Shown here in pieces: positions 42,130 through 51,264 of a stretch of 64,000 nt of DNA. The stretch is from NCBI RefSeq assembly GCF_900100785.1, contig NZ_FNCP01000012.1:82525-146524 (forward strand). Reading direction: 5' to 3'. This stretch comes from Desulfosporosinus hippei DSM 8344. GTDB taxonomy: Bacteria; Bacillota; Desulfitobacteriia; Desulfitobacteriales; Desulfitobacteriaceae. The notes under the pieces were generated by a model. It worked only from the letters and a program-made list of their open reading frames with translations. It did not search any database and was not told where the DNA came from. A program made the position numbers and the translations under genes. How positions within the stretch are numbered: position 1 is the first letter of the stretch; each line of letters begins with the position of its first letter.

Positions 42130-43152
42130 ATGGAAAAAATCAAGGTGAAGGATTCTGTTGGCACTATTCTTATTCACGATATGACTCAGATTATCCCTGG
42201 GGTCAGTAAAGGGCCGCGATTTCGAAAGGGACATATGGTTCGTGACGAAGATATTTCGGTCCTGCTTAGTATGGGTAAGGAGCATATTTATGTTTGGGAT
42301 CAGACACCGGGCTTAATCCACGAAAATGAAGCTGCGGAGCGCCTTGCCCAAGCCGTTGCCGGTTCTGGCCTAGTTCTCGACGAACCTAAGGAAGGAAAAG
42401 TAAACTTAACTGCTGCCCATGACGGACTCCTTTATTCTTCTGTAGACGGCATTCTGGCCTTGAATACATTAGAACAGGTTATTCTATCTACCCTTCACAA
42501 TCACTATCCGGTCAAAAAAGGGGAAATAGTCGGCGGAACCCGAGTTGTGCCCTTGATGATTGATGAATCCGTGATCAAAGAAGCTGAAGGGATTGCTCAA
42601 ACCTTTACAGAACCGATTCTGGAGGTACGACCTCTCAAACACACAAAAGTGGGCATAGTAACCACAGGGAGTGAAGTCTACCACGGACGAATCCAAGATA
42701 AATTTGGCCCTGTTCTGCGTGCTAAGGTTGAAAACTGGGGATCTGAGGTTATTGCCCATACCTTGGCTAATGATGATGTTTCCTTGATCCAGAGCTCTAT
42801 TAGAGAGCAGCTAAATCAAGGTGCAGAAATGGTCTTAGTGAGCGGCGGCATGTCTGTTGATCCGGACGATGTTACGCCCACAGCCATCAAAGAAATGGGC
42901 GCAGAGCTGATTACCTATGGTGCCCCCGTGTTGCCGGGAGCCATGTTTTTGCTGGCTTATATTGGAAAAATCCCTATCATGGGATTACCTGGGTGCGTGA
43001 TGTATTCTAAGACGACGGCCTTTGACTTAATTGCTCCACGCTTGATGACAGGAGAGCGTTTGACACGCCTGGATATCGTCAAGCTAGGAAGTGGAGGCCT
43101 TTGTCTCAACTGCCCCGTCTGCATCTATCCCCGCTGTTCCTTTGGTAAGTAA
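42130..43152 (+). CDS. MoeA/MogA-like molybdopterin-binding protein with C-terminal Cys cluster, copy 2
   Basis: 340 residues from the ATG behind TTGGAGG. It is a close paralogue of the protein at 17431: same MEKIKVKDSVG start, MoCF domain (GIVTTGSEVYHGRIQDKFGP, LVSGGMSVDPDDVTP) and ending CLNCPVCIYPRCSFGK, so the C-x2-C-x2-C-x4-C cluster is conserved. It is divergent from mop and followed by a terminator and activator 2. Two copies next to two different aldehyde-oxidising enzymes suggest each serves one enzyme, this one Mop. No function is proven for the Cys cluster. Confidence 0.82.
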   Translation: MEKIKVKDSVGTILIHDMTQIIPGVSKGPRFRKGHMVRDEDISVLLSMGKEHIYVWDQTPGLIHENEAAERLAQAVAGSGLVLDEPKEGKVNLTAAHDGLLYSSVDGILALNTLEQVILSTLHNHYPVKKGEIVGGTRVVPLMIDESVIKEAEGIAQTFTEPILEVRPLKHTKVGIVTTGSEVYHGRIQDKFGPVLRAKVENWGSEVIAHTLANDDVSLIQSSIREQLNQGAEMVLVSGGMSVDPDDVTPTAIKEMGAELITYGAPVLPGAMFLLAYIGKIPIMGLPGCVMYSKTTAFDLIAPRLMTGERLTRLDIVKLGSGGLCLNCPVCIYPRCSFGK

Positions 43153-43206
43153 GGATAATTTGACTGTCTGGAGCCGATGTTAGCTTTGGTTCAAGTAAAA
43201 GAAACC

Positions 43207-43256
43207 AAACCACAGGTGTTTTAAGAATCCACCTGTGGTTTATTTATTTATTTTTA
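43207..43256 (+). terminator. Intrinsic terminator after pterin-binding protein 2
   Basis: AAACCACAGGTG and CACCTGTGGTTT form a perfect 12-base stem followed by ATTTATTTATTTTT. Confidence 0.85.
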
Positions 43257-43376
43257 ATATCATGCTAAAAAAACTTAAGTGAGTATTAGCAACCCAGAAA
43301 ATAGCTCAATTAGGTAAGACAGTTTACCATTTATTGACTTCAATGCTCCATATTTGATCGATTTGCATCCAATTTT

Positions 43377-43393
43377 TGTTCCAAAATAGAACA
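43377..43393. promoter_or_regulatory. Activator-binding palindrome TGTTC-N7-GAACA (site 2)
   Basis: TGTTCCAAAATAGAACA; same arms and spacing as site 1 at 26654, and also just upstream of the activator promoter, which suggests autoregulation or cross-regulation. Confidence 0.68.
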
Positions 43394-43413
43394 GTTTGTC
43401 TCAAGCTTTGGTG

Positions 43414-43442
43414 TTGTCTGATTGAAATAGATATGATATTCT
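43414..43442 (+). promoter_or_regulatory. Sigma-A promoter of sigma-54 activator 2
   Basis: TTGTCT, 17 bases, TATTCT, followed by GACAATTGTAAGGA; nearly identical to the activator 1 promoter. Confidence 0.6.
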
Positions 43443-43493
43443 GACAATTGTAAGGAACAAACTCCATGACTAGAGAGGATGGGGAAGGGATCT

Positions 43494-45362
43494 ATGGATA
43501 ACCACTGGAAACGTTTCATTAATGGGGAAAGCGTTGAATCCGAAGTCACTCCTTCCATCTATCGTTCGTGGCAAAGAAGCTTAGAGTATCGTGTAGACCA
43601 CACCCTAATTTCTAATCAGGATATTCTATCTTTGCCGCGGCTCAGTGAACGCCGCGAAGCTAAAGAGGCCCTAATCCGAGCCGGGGAGACGGTTCTACCC
43701 TACATTTTTGACCTGCTGGGAAGCACCAATTACACTATTTTGTTAGGTGACAATGATGGATATATAATTGAAGCCATCGGCGACGCGCCTTTTATGACTA
43801 AAGCACAAAGGGTCAATCTGAGTCCGGGTGCTAGTTGGAGTGAAGAAATTCGCGGAACTAACGCCATCGGAACAGCTCTCCGCGACAATGCCCCTACCTC
43901 GGTGTCTGGCTGGGAGCATTTTGTGCGTGATAATCACTTTTTAGCCTGTTGGGCTGCTCCGATACAAAATGCCCAGGGGAAACCTATCGGTGTCTTAGAT
44001 ATCAGCGGAGAAGCCAATCATGATCAGGAAAAGATTTTAAATATTGCTATGATGGGTGCAAGTATGATCAAAAAAAACTTGCAGCTTTTTGAACTGGAAA
44101 ATCAATTAAAGTTTTATCAAGAAGGTGCCAAGCTGGCATCCTCCCTATTGCACCAGGGGTTTCTGGCTATTGATAATAACGGTATCATCACGAACATCAA
44201 CAGTTTTGGTGCTGCGCTGCTGGGGCGCAGACAAGCAGACATCATTGGCCGGCCGGCCGCTGATATCTTCAGTTCCCCAAAAGGCTGGATGTTAAGTGGA
44301 CATTCTCTGGATCTGCATTTAAAGGATCGAACAGGAAAAGAAATATCCTCACACTTAAAGCGTGTGGTCAACGATGCCGGCGAACCATTAGGGGCAGTCG
44401 GAACTCTACAAAGCAATCATCGAGCCCCAGCAAATACCTTATGGGTCGGACGTAGTCGAGCGTCGCAACGAATTCTGGAACAAGCTTCGAGAGTAGCCGC
44501 AACCCATTCTTCCGTTCTCATCCATGGTGAAAGTGGGACAGGAAAAGAAATAATCGCTAAATCAATTCATCAACTCAGTCCACGTCGAGAAGGCCCTTTT
44601 GTTGCTTTAAACTGTGCTTCACTGTCTCCCACACTGATTGAAAGTGAACTATTTGGCTATGTTGAGGGTGCCTTCACGGGAGCCCGCCGTGGGGGAAAAC
44701 CCGGAAAGTTCGAATTAGCAGACAAAGGAACTATTTTCCTTGATGAAATTGGCGATATGCCTTTGAACGTTCAGGTGGCGCTCCTTAGAGTACTTCAAGA
44801 AAAGGAAGTTTCCCGAATTGGAGATATTAAAGCCAAAAAGATTAATGTTCGGGTGATTACCGCAACGCATAAAAACCTCAACGCTCTCGTTGAAAAGGAA
44901 CTCTTTCGCTTAGATCTATATTATCGTCTGAAAGTTGTCACTTTAGAACTCCCCCCCTTACGCGAACGTAGTGAAGACATAAGAGAATTAGTCCCCCACT
45001 TTATTCTCAAAGCCTGCGAATCATTTAATGGCCAACCCTTGGGGATTGATGAAGACGTCTATTCTTATTTATTGGCTCACTCCTGGCCCGGAAATGTCCG
45101 TGAACTGGAAAACTGTATTGAAAGCATGGTTGCTTTGGCAGACAGCTCGATTCTAACCGTGGAAAACTTGCCTGACGAACTTATTCAGAAAGATTCAAAA
45201 TCCGAGTGTACAACCGAAACTTTACTATATCAACAAACTAAGCAAACAATCCTCTACGCCTTAACCCAAACCAGAGGGAAAATTGCCCCCGCCGCTAAAA
45301 TATTGGGGATTGGACGAAATACACTCTACCGCAAGATAAAAGAGCTGGATATTCAGGTTTAA
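43494..45362 (+). CDS. Sigma-54-dependent activator, AcoR-like (GAF-PAS-AAA+-Fis), copy 2
   Basis: 622 residues from MDNHWKRF, the start that matches its paralogue at 26775 and has AAGGGA five bases upstream (an ATG at 43479 is also in frame). Domains: GAF-like, PAS (GFLAIDNNGIITNINSFGAA), AAA+ with GESGTGKE, GAFTGARRGG and IFLDEIGD, and Fis HTH (KIAPAAKILGIGRNTLYRKI). It most likely drives the mop operon from its sigma-54 promoter. The two activators are so alike, including the HTH, that they probably bind the same palindrome and differ mainly in the sensed signal. Confidence 0.93.
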   Translation: MDNHWKRFINGESVESEVTPSIYRSWQRSLEYRVDHTLISNQDILSLPRLSERREAKEALIRAGETVLPYIFDLLGSTNYTILLGDNDGYIIEAIGDAPFMTKAQRVNLSPGASWSEEIRGTNAIGTALRDNAPTSVSGWEHFVRDNHFLACWAAPIQNAQGKPIGVLDISGEANHDQEKILNIAMMGASMIKKNLQLFELENQLKFYQEGAKLASSLLHQGFLAIDNNGIITNINSFGAALLGRRQADIIGRPAADIFSSPKGWMLSGHSLDLHLKDRTGKEISSHLKRVVNDAGEPLGAVGTLQSNHRAPANTLWVGRSRASQRILEQASRVAATHSSVLIHGESGTGKEIIAKSIHQLSPRREGPFVALNCASLSPTLIESELFGYVEGAFTGARRGGKPGKFELADKGTIFLDEIGDMPLNVQVALLRVLQEKEVSRIGDIKAKKINVRVITATHKNLNALVEKELFRLDLYYRLKVVTLELPPLRERSEDIRELVPHFILKACESFNGQPLGIDEDVYSYLLAHSWPGNVRELENCIESMVALADSSILTVENLPDELIQKDSKSECTTETLLYQQTKQTILYALTQTRGKIAPAAKILGIGRNTLYRKIKELDIQV

Positions 45363-45512
45363 AGCTAACTTTTTTCCAGTTAGAGTAAATCACCTTTTTG
45401 TTGGGCCATCATAGGTTTTATTTTTATTGGCTGTTTAACGACTAAATAAAACATCAAATGGGGAAAGGCTTACATTGCCGCTTTTTTACGCATTAGAAAA
45501 GTTGGCTGGGCC

Positions 45513-45533
45513 CGAAGACACTGTCTTCGCACG
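45513..45533. repeat. Short palindromic repeat, copy 2
   Basis: Exact copy of the 21-base unit at 38793 (palindrome CGAAGACACTGTCTTCG plus CACG), in the spacer between activator 2 and the convergent terD genes. Confidence 0.7.
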
Positions 45534-45587
45534 TATTAGCCTTTCTATCAGTATGCAACGAAAAAGTTATACTCTCTAAATTAATAT

Positions 45588-45616
45588 AAAAAAAGCGCCC
45601 CAAATATTGGGACGCC
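45588..45616 (-). terminator. Terminator of the terD genes
   Basis: On the minus strand GGCGTCCCAA pairs with TTGGGGCGC (one wobble pair), directly followed by seven T. It lies 15 bases after the last terD stop. Confidence 0.88.
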
Positions 45617-45630
45617 TCATCGACGATTAT

Positions 45631-46212
45631 CTAATTTACATCTAACCCATAGTTTGTGCAAAGAGCAGCCAATCCTCCCGAGAAGCCACTGCCAATAGCA
45701 TTGAATTTCCATTCTCCTTGGTACCGATATAGTTCGCAAACAACAATTGCTGTTTCGACAGAAAAATCTTCTCCTAAATCATAGCGCATGACTTCTTGAC
45801 CATTGGCTTCATTGACAACCCGTACAAAGGAATTCGATACTTGGCCAAAGTTCTGGGATCTTTGAACCGCGTCATGAATTGTCACGGTAAAGGCAATCTT
45901 TTCGACATGGGCAGGCACAAGAGCTAAATCAACCTTGACTTGTTCATCATCCCCGTCACCAGCTCCGGTGAGGTTATCACCGGTATGTTTTACTGAACCA
46001 TTACCTCCAACCAGGTTATTATAATATATAAAGTCCTCAATTCCTCCGGCTCGACCATTTTTGTCAAGCAAGAATACGGAGGCATCCAGGTCAAAATCCG
46101 ACCCACCGGAATACTTATTGGTATCCCAGCCCAATCCAACAATGATCTTAGTTAGCCCAGGGTTTCCCTTGGTTAAGTCAATCTTTTGTCCTTTTTGCAG
46201 ACTGATCCCCAC
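45631..46212 (-). CDS. TerD-family stress protein, third in row
   Basis: 193 residues, a complete single TerD domain: [20 protein letters not shown], the calcium-binding [19 protein letters not shown] and the C-terminal [20 protein letters not shown]. TerD proteins bind calcium and act in tellurite, phage and general stress tolerance by an undefined mechanism. This is the last of three tandem copies, followed by a strong terminator. Compared with the 46975 copy it has no glycine-rich insertion. Confidence 0.93.
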   Translation of the reverse strand: MGISLQKGQKIDLTKGNPGLTKIIVGLGWDTNKYSGGSDFDLDASVFLLDKNGRAGGIEDFIYYNNLVGGNGSVKHTGDNLTGAGDGDDEQVKVDLALVPAHVEKIAFTVTIHDAVQRSQNFGQVSNSFVRVVNEANGQEVMRYDLGEDFSVETAIVVCELYRYQGEWKFNAIGSGFSGGLAALCTNYGLDVN

Positions 46213-46372
46213 AATGAAACACCGCCTTATTCTTATTAAGCTTCTCTACTGATAGCTATAGTGATAGGTACACCCACTTGCAGGTAGGTGTACCTATTTA
46301 ATTATTTAATGAAATTACAAGTTAAGTAACCCATCCCACTGAACTCCGGCTTCTGCCTTCTGACCACTGGAA

Positions 46373-46951
46373 TTAGACGTCTAAACCAAAATCCTTGCAC
46401 AGTCCGGCTAATCCATTTTGATAACCACTGCCGATAGCATTAAACTTCCATTCTGCATTGTTGCGATAAAGCTGGCCAACTACAATGGCTGTTTCAATGG
46501 AAAAATCTTCGCCCAGGTCGTAGCGAATTATCTCTTCCCCTGAGGCTTCGTTAAGTACACGCACATAAGCGTTGGAAACTTGGCCAAAGTTCTGATTCCG
46601 TTCTTGAGCCTCGTGAATTGTGATCGTGAAAGTGATCTTGTCTACATTGCTTGAAACAATAGCCAAATCAATCTTGATTTGCTCATCATCACCATCGCCG
46701 GCACCGGAACGATTGTCACCGGTATGGGTGACTGAACCATCGGGACTCTTTGGATTATTAAAGAAGACAAAGTTCTTTTCGTCCGTAACTTTTCCGTCAG
46801 CATTAAGCATGAAAACTGAAGAATCCAAATCAAAATCTTTTCCGCCATCATACTTGTTAACATCCCAGCCCAGACCAATAATAATTTTTGTAAGCCCGGG
46901 ATTTGTTTTGGTAAGATCCACCTTTTGACCTTTTTGTAAACTAATTGCCAT
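46373..46951 (-). CDS. TerD-family stress protein, second in row
   Basis: 192 residues with the same layout: [59 protein letters not shown] and [20 protein letters not shown]. All calcium-site acidic residues are kept. It is closest to the third copy, suggesting a local duplication. It lies 23 bases after the first copy, and a 160-base gap without an obvious promoter separates it from the third. Confidence 0.93.
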   Translation of the reverse strand: MAISLQKGQKVDLTKTNPGLTKIIIGLGWDVNKYDGGKDFDLDSSVFMLNADGKVTDEKNFVFFNNPKSPDGSVTHTGDNRSGAGDGDDEQIKIDLAIVSSNVDKITFTITIHEAQERNQNFGQVSNAYVRVLNEASGEEIIRYDLGEDFSIETAIVVGQLYRNNAEWKFNAIGSGYQNGLAGLCKDFGLDV

Positions 46952-46974
46952 AGCATTATCCCCCTTTAAAAATT

Positions 46975-47595
46975 TTACTGATAGCGACGGATGAGTTCAC
47001 TTAAGGATGCATCATTGGTACCTTCGCCGATTGCCGCGAATTTCCATTCGTTGTTGTGGCGATATACTTCTGCGACCACTAAGCTTGTTTTACCGGCATA
47101 GCTTTCGGTTAAGTTATAACGACAAAACTCTTGTCCGTTAACAGGATTAACAACCCTAATAAATGCATTGGCAATTAAGCCAAAGTCTTGTTTGCGTTTT
47201 ATGGAATCATAAATATTGACGACGAAAACTATTTTATCAACGGAACCTGGCACACTGCTTAACTCCACATGTATTTGTTCATCGTCTCCATCGCCGGCTC
47301 CCGTTAGGTTGTCTCCACTATGTTTTACACTCTTGTCTCCACTTTGCAGGTTACCAAAGTAGACCAGCCGATCTTTCGAAGTCAGCTTCCCTTGACCGTC
47401 GAGAAGAATTGCAGATGCATCGCAGTCAATTGCTGACCCTCCACCGCCTCCGCCTCCAAAAAGGCCGCCGAGAATTCCACCGCCGGATTTTGGTTTGGAT
47501 ACTTCATCCCATCCTAACCCAACCATGATTTTAGTTAAGCCGGGGTTACCTTTAGTTAAATCAATCTTTTGACCTTTTTGCAAATTAATTCCCAC
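46975..47595 (-). CDS. TerD-family stress protein with glycine-rich insertion, first in row
   Basis: 206 residues. The TerD start [20 protein letters not shown] and [19 protein letters not shown] are present, but a glycine-rich insert ([18 protein letters not shown], about residues 39-56) replaces the usual short loop before the IDCDAS strand. Such inserts occur in a TerD subgroup and may mediate contacts with membranes or partners. It is the first terD gene, about 250 bases downstream of the HAD gene of the same module. Confidence 0.92.
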   Translation of the reverse strand: MGINLQKGQKIDLTKGNPGLTKIMVGLGWDEVSKPKSGGGILGGLFGGGGGGGSAIDCDASAILLDGQGKLTSKDRLVYFGNLQSGDKSVKHSGDNLTGAGDGDDEQIHVELSSVPGSVDKIVFVVNIYDSIKRKQDFGLIANAFIRVVNPVNGQEFCRYNLTESYAGKTSLVVAEVYRHNNEWKFAAIGEGTNDASLSELIRRYQ

Positions 47596-47848
47596 TGTGA
47601 ATCCCCCTTTTTAGATACCACGCATTTTAATCCTATTTATCACTGTTATCTTTTCGCCGCTTCTCGATTTTTTTCCTTTTTTTATGCCTTGACAAGCTGA
47701 AATAAAAGGATACTTGTATCTTATCACAGGAAAGCTTTGGAGAAAAAGCCAAATTGTAATGTTCACATAAGTTTCACAAAGCGAATGCCTAGCAATGTTC
47801 TCCGTAAACCAATGTTTTCCATTATATAATTCACATATTGTGTTGATT

Positions 47849-48685
47849 TTATACCACTAAATCCTTAGACATGGAATCGGCTACATAATCTAAGATTTCT
47901 TCTCCTGCTTTAATTCCATGTTGCCTGGTAAAGTGAATTCTCTCCAAATCCAAAAGCTTCTGCAGTCTAAGGGAATGTAGTTCCCCATGAGCAGGAGCAA
48001 CGGCGAAGTCCGCAGTATTAAGCATATCTAAATCCAGCAAGGAATCTCCCGCTGCTAAGCTACAGTCAATGCCTTCCTTCCCTTTGATATATTGAACCGC
48101 TGTTTTCTTATTAACACTATTAGGGACTAAATAGAGCTTCCTGCCTTGAATAGACAACTCCCAATTTTTTTCCTTTGCCCATAATTTAAAAGCCGCTAAG
48201 TCTACGACGGGAATCATATCACGTTCGACTAAACAGTAATAAAATAAATTATCGGCCATTTTTCCGGAGTCCGGATGTACCCAGGAAGGATGTCTGATCT
48301 CATTAAACCGTTGGATAAGATCTGCAGCCTCCAGACAATTCTTACAAGCGGCAGATACCTGCCGGCTCCACTCCTGATCTTCAATACCTTTATGAAAGAT
48401 TGTCCCTCCATTGCTGGTCACTGCATAGTCAAAGAAGATATCGTATTCAGCGAAGTTTATCCGCTGATATTGAATTTTTGTTCGCGTAGTTACAGGTATG
48501 AAAAGCACTTCTCTCGATAGTTGCTTCAGTTTACTTATTGAATTTGCGGTCATATAAGAAATATATCGATTCTCAAACCATTCAACGGGGAGAATAGTTT
48601 CTTGTAGATTTTCATTCATGAAGGATCGCTGTGAGTAAATTAAAGTTTGATCCAAATCGCTGGCAAACATCATTTTTTTTCTCAT
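47849..48685 (-). CDS. HAD-superfamily hydrolase of the Ter module
   Basis: About 278 residues from the ATG that overlaps the upstream stop as ATGA; an in-frame TTG at 48712 would run into that gene. The nucleophile motif is MMFASDLDQTLIYS, and AAGDSLLDLDMLNTADFAVA is motif IV, typical of Cof/sucrose-phosphatase-like HAD enzymes. In Ter systems it is linked with phosphoribosyltransferase and StiP proteins in a predicted pathway for a nucleoside-like metabolite. The substrate would be a phosphorylated intermediate of that pathway; this is a literature-based inference. Confidence 0.87.
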   Translation of the reverse strand: MRKKMMFASDLDQTLIYSQRSFMNENLQETILPVEWFENRYISYMTANSISKLKQLSREVLFIPVTTRTKIQYQRINFAEYDIFFDYAVTSNGGTIFHKGIEDQEWSRQVSAACKNCLEAADLIQRFNEIRHPSWVHPDSGKMADNLFYYCLVERDMIPVVDLAAFKLWAKEKNWELSIQGRKLYLVPNSVNKKTAVQYIKGKEGIDCSLAAGDSLLDLDMLNTADFAVAPAHGELHSLRLQKLLDLERIHFTRQHGIKAGEEILDYVADSMSKDLVV

Positions 48686-49800
48686 GATATTTGTTTCACT
48701 ATTCCGCAACAAGAATAAATCAGATTGGGGTACTCCTCAATTGGAACTCCTTTATCCTGGCATAACAGCATAATATGTTTCAAGTTATTATTCTCAATAC
48801 TGTCCACCAGAACCCTTTCCGGCAATCGTCTTAAAAGAACTCTCGTAGTTTCTCCAATACCCGGCTTTATGAAATTGATATCCTTGATCCCATACCTTTC
48901 CTGGATCCTCTTTAAAGATTTTAGCCCTTGCCAAGAAACCTCAGACTCATTAGGGGGATTAAGAAGCCCCAAGTTCTCTGGAAAAAGGTGTGCAAATTCC
49001 TTGGAAATGGTATCAATAAACAAATTGGATACTTCTACTTTGAGAAGTTCTTCATAAAATCTGGCCCCATGAAATTCCTTGTCTCCGATAAGATCTTGGC
49101 GAAAAACAGTTCGGCTAACTAATCCAGACACTGTTGAGTTCAAACAAGCACTGGGAATCAAAAAGTCTTCTCTGGTTCCAAAGGTTTTTACACAGTGCCC
49201 CGGATCGGCAAGGACTGCTAAGTCATCATCTAGTTCGCAGTTATATTTTGCATTAAACTCCAGGCATGCTTGATTTAAGACCTGAGTTATAGCCCCCTTG
49301 CCTGTCCACCCATCGATGAATTGGATCTGCGCAGGTGAGTGATTCTGAAGAATATACAGCAGGGCATTTTCATCGATTCCTCTGCCACGAATAATGGAAA
49401 TACTATAATGAGGTAAATCTAAGTCATGCTTTTCCAGCAAGTAGCGTTTAATCAAAATACCTATAGGAGTTCCTGCCCGAGCCAAAGAAACAAGCACCAT
49501 TTCAGATCCGTTTTTCTGTAATATCTGCTCTGCTACAATTTCTACAGCCTTCGCGACTTTCCTTGCGCTCTCTTGAAGAGTCAGGTGGAAAAGATCTAAG
49601 TACTCTTTGGTTGGTTCATATTCTATCGGCAGCATTTCTGAATAATGACCGCCGGATTGGATCTTTTGCTCCCGGGTTTCCAGATCTGTCTCAGCCATTA
49701 ACCCATTAAGGTTCTTGAGTAGAAAAATAACATCCTTCGGGCTATAGCATCCCATTGGGGCCGGATCAGGAATTTGATGAGTGAAGAGTTTTTTATTCAC
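48682..49800 (-). CDS. StiP-family protein with C-terminal PELOTA-like domain (Ter module)
   Basis: 372 residues. The N-terminal and central part (MVLVSLARAGTPIGILIKRY, then FIDGWTGKGAITQVLNQAC) is a phosphoribosyltransferase-like StiP domain; the last 80 residues (GETTRVLLRRLPERVLVDS, LLCQDKGVPIEEYPN) look like the PELOTA RNA-binding fold. This protein is a marker of Ter-linked biosynthetic operons described by comparative genomics. It is coupled to the HAD gene and follows the phosphoribosyltransferase gene by 46 bases. Actual activity is unknown; the name cysteine protease StiP in databases is only a prediction. Confidence 0.82.
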   Translation of the reverse strand: MNKKLFTHQIPDPAPMGCYSPKDVIFLLKNLNGLMAETDLETREQKIQSGGHYSEMLPIEYEPTKEYLDLFHLTLQESARKVAKAVEIVAEQILQKNGSEMVLVSLARAGTPIGILIKRYLLEKHDLDLPHYSISIIRGRGIDENALLYILQNHSPAQIQFIDGWTGKGAITQVLNQACLEFNAKYNCELDDDLAVLADPGHCVKTFGTREDFLIPSACLNSTVSGLVSRTVFRQDLIGDKEFHGARFYEELLKVEVSNLFIDTISKEFAHLFPENLGLLNPPNESEVSWQGLKSLKRIQERYGIKDINFIKPGIGETTRVLLRRLPERVLVDSIENNNLKHIMLLCQDKGVPIEEYPNLIYSCCGIVKQIS

Positions 49801-49845
49801 CTGCGGTCACCTCTTTTCAGTTATTAAAGAGCAAAATTCAAATTC

Positions 49846-51264
49846 TTAGACTTTGTCTTCAGGGGTTTCTATAGATGAACCTACAACAAAAACTAAGCGC
49901 GGCATCTCAAGTTCAGCAAAAATCTTTACTAGAGGCTTTAAGCGCGCAAAAGGCACTTCTCTTTCCAGAAACACATAGACCTCGTCATAATAGTTGGGGG
50001 GAATGTTATACACATAAAAATTAAGACCTTCATCGTCAGGACTGGCGAAAGTAAATCTATTTTGAATCCCATAGTCCGGCTTGGCAAAGGGATAAATCGG
50101 GCTTCTGGTGGTGGAATGATACTTTATACCGTCACCCATATAGGCCGAAATGAGCATTGGAAAATACATAAATTCACCGGTTCCTAGGCAAAGGGTTTTT
50201 TTCCCTGACCTGTCTAACTTTAACTTCTCCCCAATTTCCTTAGCTAAGGGCAAAATTTCTCGATCTCTCCTGCTGGATAACCCAAATCTACCGGTTAATC
50301 CAAGATAAGGAGAAAGACTTGGATTCCCTTTGGAATCAAGGGAATAGAATGAATTTATATCCTTTAGATCTAAGATTTTCTGTTCTGTGGGAACAAAAAA
50401 ATCCTCAGTAATATTGGATTCTGCTCCAAAGTTTCGTGGTTCCCCTTGTTCTCTTCGTTCGTTTAAAGAGGAACCGCTCACCGCTATTTCCCCCTCTAAC
50501 AGAGAAATGGTGTGAATCCTAACACCAAGCAGCTGTTCAAGCCTCTGATAGTTAGCCCGGTTTTCTTTCGTTCTCCAATCTAAAAGGGATAAGACCACAT
50601 AATCTTTTTTCGGAAATTTAGTGTGGATTGCTTTAATAATATTTAAAGCAGTCTTTCCTGTGGTTATCTCATCATCAACAAGAACAATGGTTTTTGGATC
50701 TCGAAGTAATTCCGGATCCACAGGATAACACCGATGATTAACGGCATGAGAATGGTCTTCCTTAAAATCTAGCACTGGGGACAGGAGAGGAATCTGATCC
50801 CGGGTCGTATGTAGGTAATGGGCATTATCGAAAGCGCTAAAGGTTGCATGCCCTAAGCCTGTTGCTGTTTCAGCGAAACCTATAAATAAAGTTTCCTGAG
50901 GCAGTACAAAGCGAGGTTTTGAAATTACAGCTTCATAAACTTTTCTTGTATCCTTATTCTCTTTTAAGGCTTGTACAATAGCTGATGTATCGGCATGATT
51001 TACACCATGAATTCTAGCCATAAATTGAACAGCTAAACTGCTTCCTGCCAGCAAAGGTATAAAGGGATCCACCGGTACATGCTTACCAAGAACCTTGCTT
51101 ACAAACAAAAACCCTCGTTTCTTGTTCTGTCTTGCCGCCAGTGAATATAATACTTGAGGGTCAATATCGAAGGGATTCTTGGTTAGGGTAACGGATACCC
51201 TTTGCCCTTCTACATTATAAGTATACATCTTCGGTAAAGAGGCTGATGAAATTGTGTTGTTCAT
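49846..51264 (-). CDS. Phosphoribosyltransferase of the Ter module
   Basis: About 472 residues from ATG 51264 (51276 is also in frame); it overlaps the aldolase gene by about 50 bases. The PRPP loop TIVLVDDEITTGKTALNIIK near residue 187 is clear. A long C-terminal part (from about 300) with TLCLGTGEFMYFPMLISAYM is the extra domain of this PRTase group. It should attach or remove ribose-phosphate in the predicted Ter nucleoside pathway, partnered by StiP, HAD and the CitE-like aldolase. The overlap implies translational coupling. Confidence 0.85.
   Translation of the reverse strand: MNNTISSASLPKMYTYNVEGQRVSVTLTKNPFDIDPQVLYSLAARQNKKRGFLFVSKVLGKHVPVDPFIPLLAGSSLAVQFMARIHGVNHADTSAIVQALKENKDTRKVYEAVISKPRFVLPQETLFIGFAETATGLGHATFSAFDNAHYLHTTRDQIPLLSPVLDFKEDHSHAVNHRCYPVDPELLRDPKTIVLVDDEITTGKTALNIIKAIHTKFPKKDYVVLSLLDWRTKENRANYQRLEQLLGVRIHTISLLEGEIAVSGSSLNERREQGEPRNFGAESNITEDFFVPTEQKILDLKDINSFYSLDSKGNPSLSPYLGLTGRFGLSSRRDREILPLAKEIGEKLKLDRSGKKTLCLGTGEFMYFPMLISAYMGDGIKYHSTTRSPIYPFAKPDYGIQNRFTFASPDDEGLNFYVYNIPPNYYDEVYVFLEREVPFARLKPLVKIFAELEMPRLVFVVGSSIETPEDKV

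Larger units (their letters stand above)
43153..43493. other. Region between pterin-binding protein 2 and sigma-54 activator 2
   Basis: 341 bases with a strong terminator (43207-43256), the activator palindrome (43377-43393) and a sigma-A promoter (43414-43442). Confidence 0.65.

Noticed and set aside
41867..42164. Minus-strand frames in the mop control region
   Set aside because: They overlap the sigma-54 promoter and the start of the plus-strand gene and have no ribosome site.
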